DNA of 64,000 bases, from the NCBI GenBank assembly GCA_963836425.1, contig CAWIJJ010000001.1, positions 248,001-312,000 of the forward strand. The letters run 5' to 3'. Of the stretch, positions 58,444-64,000 are shown piece after piece. The translations under genes were made by a program, and so were the position numbers. Source of the DNA: CAWIJJ01 sp963836425. Its GTDB lineage: Bacteria; Acidobacteriota; Terriglobia; Bryobacterales; Bryobacteraceae. The notes below the pieces were generated by a model. The model was given only the letters and a program-made list of their open reading frames with translations, was not told the origin of the DNA and did no database searches. How positions within the stretch are numbered: the first letter of the stretch is position 1; each line of letters opens with the position of its first letter.

Positions 58444-60242
58444 CGCGCCGCCCGCTGCATTTTGCGCTGCTGCTGGCGGGCGCGGCACTGCTGCGGGCGC
58501 AGGATTCCAATCTCAGTTTCGCCGGTGCGTGCGCGCTCGGAAGGGAAGACCTGGTGCTCGAAATCGGCCTGCGCAATCCCGCGCTCGCCCTCCGCGAATC
58601 GCCCAGGTATCTCGATCTCGACTTCGGCCCCCGCGTGCTCGAACGGCTGGCGCGCGCCGCGCCCGATGAGGCCGTTGACGTCCTCGCCGGGCAGGACCGG
58701 GCAGCGGGTGCCGCTCGCGAGATCCTGCTGGCATCCGCCGCGCCCGGCCTCCGCCTCCTCGCCCGCCTCTCCGCCGATCGCGCGCTCGACCCGCCTACAC
58801 GCCGCCGCGTCGCCGTGCTGTCCGGCCTGATTGCCGCCGGACGCCTCACCGAGGCCGCTGCCGTGACGCTGGCCCGCGATACGCCCCGCTATTTCGCCGC
58901 CCTGGCCGGAGCCCGCGTGGATGCGGCGCCCGCCGACATGCCCGCCTTCGACCGCGCCCTCGATACCGAGTCGCGCCTTTTGTGCCGGGCCGCGGCCGAT
59001 TCCGGCGGACGAGCGCCGCCCCGCGAAATGGCCGCCATGCGCGCTCGCGATCTCTATCTCCTGCTGGCCTTCGGACGCGCCGAAATCGAAGGCCCCGTTT
59101 TCGCCGCCATCTTCGACCGGCTGCTCGTTCCGAAGTTGCGTGCCGAAAAGCCCGCGGCCGCCTCCCTGCGTTCATTCCTCGTCAAGAGCAAAGACTGGGC
59201 GCTGCGCGATTTCGCCGCCGCCTCGGCCGCCGCCCATCGTCTCGATGCTTTCCTCGCCATGGCCGGCCCCGGCGCTGTTGCCAGGCTGGCGCTCGGCATC
59301 GACGCCGCCGGCGATCCCCCCAGGGAAGCCGTGCGCGTGGCGGAAGTCATCGCCTCCAGCAACAACGCCGCCTTCCTCCAAGCCCTCTCCACCGGAGTTC
59401 TGGCCGAACTCGATCGCTGCGCGCGTTCGGAAAAACCGCAGGGCCGCCTTCTCTATGGCCTGCTCGCCGCCCGCCTCGCGCAGATCCCCGGCACTCCCGC
59501 CGCCCTGCGCGACGCCGTCTCCGCCTACCTGCCGTACCTGGCCTCGGCGGAACACCTCGACCTCACCGCCCTGTTCGGCGAAAAGAACCACGGCGTCCAG
59601 CGCTACTTCTTCTACGACGACGAAGACGGCGTAAACTCGTTCAACTCGTTCCTCGACAGCTACCAGCGGGATCCCAAGTGGACCATCGATGACCGCGGCG
59701 ACTATGTGCGGGTCTTCGCCTCCGCCCCATCGGGAAGGCGCATCGAAATCTTCGCCAACCGCCCGCTCGACTCCCACCTTCCCGCCAATCGAGGCCGCGA
59801 ATTCGAAGCCGAGCAGCGCCAGCAAACCATCTCCGCCGTCCTCGAGGCCCGCGGCGCAGCCCCCACCCTCTTCGTGCACCGCGGGCACAGCTTCTATGTC
59901 TCCCGGACCGTCAAACAGATCGGCAGCTCCGCCCGCCTGGTAGTCCTCGGCAGTTGCGGAGGCGTCTCCGATATCGCCGCCGTCATCCAGGCTTCTCACG
60001 ATGCCCAGGTGATCGCCACCCGCGGTGTGGGAGCGGCCGAGATCAATGACCCGCTTCTCAAGAGCCTCAATGATCGCCTGCTCTCCGCCGGCGACCGCCT
60101 CGATTGGTCGGCGTTCTGGCAGGAGCAGAAGGGCCGGTTCGGCGGCAGCCGCCTCTTTCAGGATTACATCGCCCCCAACCGCGAGCCCGCCGCCGTCTTT
60201 CTCCGCGCGTATTACCTGCTGCTTGACGCCCCCCCGCAGTAG
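58440..60242 (+). CDS. Secreted protein with caspase-like (clan CD) His/Cys motif, unknown function
   Basis: A 600-residue protein, GTG start at 58440 overlapping the previous TGA. A leader (HFALLLAGAALLRAQ) is followed by about 400 residues of Ala/Leu/Arg-rich helical sequence with no recognised domain, then a C-terminal alpha/beta part. There, TLFVHRGHSFYV (H480, H483) is followed 23-26 residues later by ARLVVLGSCGGVSD (C506). A hydrophobic strand with a His-Gly motif, then another strand ending in Cys-Gly, is the clan CD (caspase, gingipain, CHAT, separase) signature. This suggests a cysteine protease or a related scaffold, but no family match is known to me. Fourth gene of the sulfatase string. 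Confidence 0.6.
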   Translation: MTRRPLHFALLLAGAALLRAQDSNLSFAGACALGREDLVLEIGLRNPALALRESPRYLDLDFGPRVLERLARAAPDEAVDVLAGQDRAAGAAREILLASAAPGLRLLARLSADRALDPPTRRRVAVLSGLIAAGRLTEAAAVTLARDTPRYFAALAGARVDAAPADMPAFDRALDTESRLLCRAAADSGGRAPPREMAAMRARDLYLLLAFGRAEIEGPVFAAIFDRLLVPKLRAEKPAAASLRSFLVKSKDWALRDFAAASAAAHRLDAFLAMAGPGAVARLALGIDAAGDPPREAVRVAEVIASSNNAAFLQALSTGVLAELDRCARSEKPQGRLLYGLLAARLAQIPGTPAALRDAVSAYLPYLASAEHLDLTALFGEKNHGVQRYFFYDDEDGVNSFNSFLDSYQRDPKWTIDDRGDYVRVFASAPSGRRIEIFANRPLDSHLPANRGREFEAEQRQQTISAVLEARGAAPTLFVHRGHSFYVSRTVKQIGSSARLVVLGSCGGVSDIAAVIQASHDAQVIATRGVGAAEINDPLLKSLNDRLLSAGDRLDWSAFWQEQKGRFGGSRLFQDYIAPNREPAAVFLRAYYLLLDAPPQ

Positions 60243-61124
60243 CTATTCCGGCCAATACCCCTGACGTACGCGAATCCTGGCGTCCCCCATTCCGGCCACC
60301 GAAATGCGAATGGGACGAAAGTCCGTGCCCGCATTTTCCGGCGGCTTCCACGAAAGCAGGTAGGTGTGTTCCAGGTCTCGGCTGATCTCCGCGAATATCT
60401 CCGCGATCTTATTCTTATTGGTCAGCCGGAAGCATGCCCCGCCCGTATCCGCGGCCATGCTCTCCAGCATTTTCAGCAGTTTCTCGTCCTTCAGGGCCGT
60501 GCCCTGTGCAATGGCGTAAACCGGCACGCCCGCGCGACGCGCCTGCCGCGAAGCGCCGCTCGCCGAAAGCGCGCTGGCATTGTCGTCGCCGTCCGTGAAT
60601 ACAATCAGCGCTTTTTTGCCCTTGCGCGCTTCCAGGTCCTGCGAAACGCGGGAAAGAGAGTCGAACAGTGCCGTGACGCCGCCGGCCAGCGTTCGCAGAA
60701 CAGCCTGCTTCACCTGTCTTTTATCCGTGGTGAACTCCTGTTTCACGCGCAACGTTTGATTGAAGGTGTAGATCCCCACCTCGTCGTGTTCCCGCAGCAT
60801 GTCCACAAACCGCAGAACCGAATTCTTCAGCACCGGAAGAAACTCGTCCATGCTGCCGGTCACGTCCAGCAGCACGGCGCAGGAAATGCGGTCGTCGGCT
60901 CCTTCAAAGCGCGCGAGTGTCTGCGGGTTCCCGCCGTCGAACACCTGGAATCGCTCGCTGGTGAGATTCGGCAGGGGATTGCCGTTCCGGTCGAAGACGC
61001 TGGCGTATGCCTCCACAAGGCGCGTCTCCACCCGGAAGGTCGGCGTCGAGTCCTGCTGGGCCACGAGTGCCCAACCTGCCGCCACACCGGCGGCGATCCA
61101 TCCCCTCCGTAAGGCGGCGTTCAT
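60243..61124 (-). CDS. Secreted VWFA-domain protein, acidobacterial type
   Basis: A 293-residue protein with leader (MNAALRRGWIAAGVAAGWAL) and a beta region (VETRLVEAYASVFDRNGNPL, NLTSERFQVFDGGNPQTLAR) typical of the acidobacterial VWFA family. The VWFA domain follows: metal-binding D87-V-T-G-S91 (a DxTGS variant of DxSxS), TLAGGVTALFDSL (the Thr) and IVFTDGDDNASAL (the Asp). It is likely to bind a ligand through the metal in the periplasm. Its ATG overlaps the stop of the large upstream gene (ATGA, 61121-61124), and its stop abuts the convergent caspase-like gene with no gap. Confidence 0.9.
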   Translation of the reverse strand: MNAALRRGWIAAGVAAGWALVAQQDSTPTFRVETRLVEAYASVFDRNGNPLPNLTSERFQVFDGGNPQTLARFEGADDRISCAVLLDVTGSMDEFLPVLKNSVLRFVDMLREHDEVGIYTFNQTLRVKQEFTTDKRQVKQAVLRTLAGGVTALFDSLSRVSQDLEARKGKKALIVFTDGDDNASALSASGASRQARRAGVPVYAIAQGTALKDEKLLKMLESMAADTGGACFRLTNKNKIAEIFAEISRDLEHTYLLSWKPPENAGTDFRPIRISVAGMGDARIRVRQGYWPE

Positions 61125-64000
61125 AGTGTTCCTAATACCTCACGAAGGCGCGCCGCGTCAAATGCGGCGTAGGCCGCAATCACCGATTGCCAGTCGCGGT
61201 AATCGCTCATCTGAATGTCCTCGAGCACCGCCAGCGCCGCCGGTTCCACCAGCGCAGGCAGGGCTTCGGCGGGCAGTCCGTCCCGAACCAGCAGGCATGC
61301 CAGGTAAATTTCGAATTCCGCGAGCCGCTCGCCCAGGTAGGCCGGGAAGACCTCGGCGGCGGCGTCCTCGTACGGAGCCAGTTCCGGCAGCAACGATCCG
61401 AAATTGCGGCGCAGCATCGGCAGCGCCGGCCCGAGCGCGCCCGCCCGCTCCGGGAACGGCGGGTTCCGTAGATATTCCGCAATCGCCGGCGACCGTTCCG
61501 GCTGCGCCATCCCGCCTTTCCGTAGCCGTGCGGCCAGAAACAGCAGGTCCGTCTTGCTCACCGACGACCATACCGCCTCCCAGTCGTGCCGTTTCAATCC
61601 CAGCCGCAGCCGTGCCCGCCGCGTGAGCGAAAGCAGGCCGAACGTTGCGTCCGACACCGCCTCGAAAGCGCGCTCGTCTTCCCCCGCCAGCACCAGCCAG
61701 TCGGCCGCCGCATGAACCTGCACGGCCAGCGCGCGCAATGTGTCCCCATTTACCCGTTCCAGGCCCGCCGACCGCACCGTTCCGAGTAGCGCCGCCGCCA
61801 CCGGTATTGCGTTCGGGTCCGCGTTCCGCATCCCTCGCACCGCCGCGGCGCCGGTCACCGATGCGATGCCGTCGAACCCGCCCCTTGCGAAGCTGCCCGC
61901 GCCCGTGCTCAGGACCTCCAGTCCGCTCGCCGGAAAGTAGTCGCGGGTGGCCTTCCCGAACTCCACAAACGAGTGCTTGCGAAGGAACAGCGAATCCTCC
62001 GCAATCAGCAGGTCCCCAGCCCGGAAGTTTGCCGCGTACACCTGTCCGGCCAGCGCCGTCAGCGTGCGAAACGCCAGCGCGTCGCCATATTCGAACGCAA
62101 TCTTGCGCAGGTTCTCCGCCGAAATTTTCTTCCGCGCCAGTTCCTTTGTGAGCTTGGCGTTAAGCGAGGCGAAGCGCGCGGCGGAGCCCGACTTCAGGCC
62201 GTTTTCCAGGTCGTCCGCGATTTTCACTTTCGCCGGCGCTTCCCGCTCGCGGAACAGCTTGGCCGTCTCCATCACGGTCTGCGCCGCCGCGCGCACGTCG
62301 CCTTTGCCGCCCGCCAGCGCCGCCAGGGCCCTGTGTATCCTCAGGAGTTCGTCCATCCGTGGCACGTTCTGCAATTGCAGGATGCGGTCGTAGTTTTTGC
62401 GCAGCGCCTCGCCCGGATTCAACTGCCGGCCCGCCGCCGTCAGCGGTGCGTCCGGCACATTGATGAGCGCGTCGCGCAGGGAAACCGGATCTTCCTTCGA
62501 GCCCAGCGCCTCCAGCCAGGCGCCAAGCGCATCGAGAGTGGCGCCGGCCCACGCCCGCGGCGTCTGCTCTCCCTGCATCGCCTTCACGTAATCGAGCAGC
62601 AGCCCCGCTGTCCGGTCCGCCGGCAGTCGCCCCGAACTCTGCGCCGCCGCGTAGAGATAGAACATCGAGTGCAGCAATCCCGCCGCCTGGTTGGCCTCCC
62701 GGAAATCCTGCGTCTTGATCCTCCCGGTGAGCCGGAAAATCTCCCGGAAGTGATCGCCCTCGAGCGCCGACAGGCGGCTGAAATAACCGAACAGCCCCTG
62801 CGTCGAGGCGAAGTTCTCCCCCAGCAGCAGCGCTGATATCTCGTCCAGCGGCTCGCCGCGAGCCGTTTCCACGCGAACCGCGGCCAGCAGGTTCTGCCAC
62901 GCCTCGAACTGGTAGCGATTCTGCCTGTACCCCTTCCCGATCAGGTCCAGCAGAATCTCGTCCTCCACCTCGGGCGTCGTCACCCGCGAAAGCTTCTTCA
63001 GCCGTTTCTGCGTCGCATCCACGGAGTTCGATTTCGTCTTGGCAACCATCCAGACTTCCGGTCCGCCCGGGAACTCCATCCGGCCCTGCTCGTCGATCGG
63101 CAGCTCCCGCAGCAGGTCTTCGATCGAAGCCGAGCCGAACGTCCGGCTGAACTTGTTCGAACCTTGTACCGAGTCCTTGAATTGTTCGTAGAAAGCGGTC
63201 GTGCGTTTCGCGCTCGCGGTGAAGAAGCGCTGGCGCGGAAGGTCGAGCTGGGACAACAGAAAGTAAAACCGGATCAGCTTGCCGTCGTCCTTGTCCAGCA
63301 CGGCGCGCAAAAACTTCCTCGGATCGCCGGGCTGCGCATGCAGAAGGGCGGACCATGCCGCCTCCGCCTGCGCGCCGCCCGGCACCTGTACCTTGCCGTG
63401 TCCGATCTCCAGGCACGAAGAGTACAGTGCCAGCAGCGGACCATATTTTTCCGCCAGGGTCTTCATCCCCACCGATTGCACCAGCAGGGTTGCCGAATCC
63501 CGCTCCATGTCGGAGAGCGCTGCGTAGAGTGTGGCCATGGCCGGATTGCGCGCCAGGGCTTCCGCAAACCCGCCCGCGTAGCGCTCCCCCCGGTAGAACT
63601 GTTCCTGCCACATCTTCTCTTCCGGAAAGATCTCTACGGCCTCGTTTTCGATTTCCAGCGCGAACTCGCCGCCCGGCGCCTGCAGCCGTTCCTGCATCTC
63701 GATGAGATCGATGAGAAGTGCGGAAGCCAGGTCCTGCCGCTTGGCTCTCTTTCCCTTTTCCGCCGGCTCCACGATGGTCTTGTTTCCGTCGCGCCGCGTC
63801 CGCCAGCCAAGCAGCGACAAAATCTGTTCCGTCAACCGCGATGAGTTGCGGTCTTCGAGCGAAAGCCGCACCACCGTTTTCCCGCCCGACGATTTACCCT
63901 TGGCCTGGAGTTCCCCGAGCAGCCGGAAGTATTCCACCAGCCGCTCGCGATAGGCATCGGCCGAGCCCGCCTTCTGGCTGGAACTGAATCGAACGATGGT
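61121..64000 (-). CDS. Large helical protein of unknown function, N-terminus outside window
   Basis: The frame is open from base 64000 to the stop at 61121, about 959 residues; the start is beyond the window. No family was recognised. The sequence is mainly alpha-helical, with Ala/Leu/Arg/Glu repeats such as KTVVRLSLEDRNSSRLTEQI, LASALLIDLIEMQERLQ, YFLLSQLDLPRQRFFTASA and RLADFEIYLACLLVRDG-like parts near the end. No signal peptide, membrane helix or catalytic motif is visible in this part. The composition resembles the helical part of the caspase-like protein encoded convergently. Its stop overlaps the VWFA start, so the two are coupled. Confidence 0.75.
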   Translation of the reverse strand, partial: TIVRFSSSQKAGSADAYRERLVEYFRLLGELQAKGKSSGGKTVVRLSLEDRNSSRLTEQILSLLGWRTRRDGNKTIVEPAEKGKRAKRQDLASALLIDLIEMQERLQAPGGEFALEIENEAVEIFPEEKMWQEQFYRGERYAGGFAEALARNPAMATLYAALSDMERDSATLLVQSVGMKTLAEKYGPLLALYSSCLEIGHGKVQVPGGAQAEAAWSALLHAQPGDPRKFLRAVLDKDDGKLIRFYFLLSQLDLPRQRFFTASAKRTTAFYEQFKDSVQGSNKFSRTFGSASIEDLLRELPIDEQGRMEFPGGPEVWMVAKTKSNSVDATQKRLKKLSRVTTPEVEDEILLDLIGKGYRQNRYQFEAWQNLLAAVRVETARGEPLDEISALLLGENFASTQGLFGYFSRLSALEGDHFREIFRLTGRIKTQDFREANQAAGLLHSMFYLYAAAQSSGRLPADRTAGLLLDYVKAMQGEQTPRAWAGATLDALGAWLEALGSKEDPVSLRDALINVPDAPLTAAGRQLNPGEALRKNYDRILQLQNVPRMDELLRIHRALAALAGGKGDVRAAAQTVMETAKLFREREAPAKVKIADDLENGLKSGSAARFASLNAKLTKELARKKISAENLRKIAFEYGDALAFRTLTALAGQVYAANFRAGDLLIAEDSLFLRKHSFVEFGKATRDYFPASGLEVLSTGAGSFARGGFDGIASVTGAAAVRGMRNADPNAIPVAAALLGTVRSAGLERVNGDTLRALAVQVHAAADWLVLAGEDERAFEAVSDATFGLLSLTRRARLRLGLKRHDWEAVWSSVSKTDLLFLAARLRKGGMAQPERSPAIAEYLRNPPFPERAGALGPALPMLRRNFGSLLPELAPYEDAAAEVFPAYLGERLAEFEIYLACLLVRDGLPAEALPALVEPAALAVLEDIQMSDYRDWQSVIAAYAAFDAARLREVLGTL

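Noticed and set aside
1..64000. Prophage, IS element or genomic island
   Set aside because: No integrase, transposase, terminal inverted repeats or block of different base composition was seen; the window reads as chromosomal accessory plus housekeeping DNA.

Overview
The window is GC-rich, gene-dense bacterial DNA. It looks like a member of the Acidobacteriota close to Bryobacter/Solibacter. The pointers are an Oar-type TonB-dependent receptor, a periplasmic-propeller histidine kinase, a VWFA protein of the acidobacterial type, an FCS-zinc-finger/TM/jelly-roll protein, a Thermus-type isocitrate dehydrogenase, and many secreted proteins with twin-arginine leaders (sulfatases, Gfo/Idh, enolase-superfamily). 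No rRNA, IS element, prophage or CRISPR array was seen. No gene-free stretch exceeds about 230 bases.

Layout. 1-7.3 kb: the end of a TonB receptor, guanine deaminase, a tyrosine-degradation cluster (aromatic/histidinol-phosphate aminotransferase, 4-hydroxyphenylpyruvate dioxygenase, homogentisate dioxygenase), a TPR protein and a small YezD-like protein. 7.4-17.3 kb: cytochrome c, Mut7-C RNase-like protein, a propeller histidine kinase with its LuxR-type regulator, then a TPR protein coupled to a very large Ala/Pro-rich zinc-finger membrane protein. 17.5-26.6 kb: an S9-like protein that lacks its catalytic serine, CopA/CopZ copper export, a GNAT, an NfrB-like glycosyltransferase, CCA-adding enzyme and a CPBP protease. 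26.5-38.4 kb: mostly housekeeping (family 5 UDG, a small transpeptidase, PhyH/DJ-1 pair, BaiN-like flavoprotein, lytic transglycosylase, heme A synthase, isocitrate dehydrogenase, HIT, TatA/TatC) plus tRNA-Ala(CGC). 38.4-44.3 kb: SGNH hydrolase, MBL/beta-CASP nuclease, coiled-coil membrane protein, degenerate receiver, M1 aminopeptidase. 44.3-51 kb: a Tat-exported carbohydrate-type operon (Gfo/Idh, enolase-like, TIM-barrel isomerase), a drug-type ABC exporter with its TetR regulator and a clear operator/promoter, and a second isomerase. 51.1-54.5 kb: a three-gene signalling/redox module (receiver-thioredoxin reductase fusion, cNMP-domain histidine kinase, UBP zinc finger). 54.6-64 kb: a sulfatase / glycosidase-like / sulfatase / caspase-like gene string, facing a VWFA protein and a large unknown protein that runs off the window.

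How it fits together. TatA/TatC can serve the six proteins here with RR leaders. The two sulfatases with the glycosidase-like protein suggest use of a sulfated glycan, and the TonB receptor would import large substrates. The most unusual content is the caspase-like protein (58440-60242) and its neighbours, the receiver-TrxR/kinase/UBP triplet, the serine-less S9 protein, and the 1,100-residue zinc-finger/repeat/membrane protein.

A caution on sequence quality: six genes are each interrupted by what reads as one extra base, while protein conservation continues undamaged on the other side. Consensus errors are the simplest explanation, so these genes are listed as single CDSs with the shift position given.
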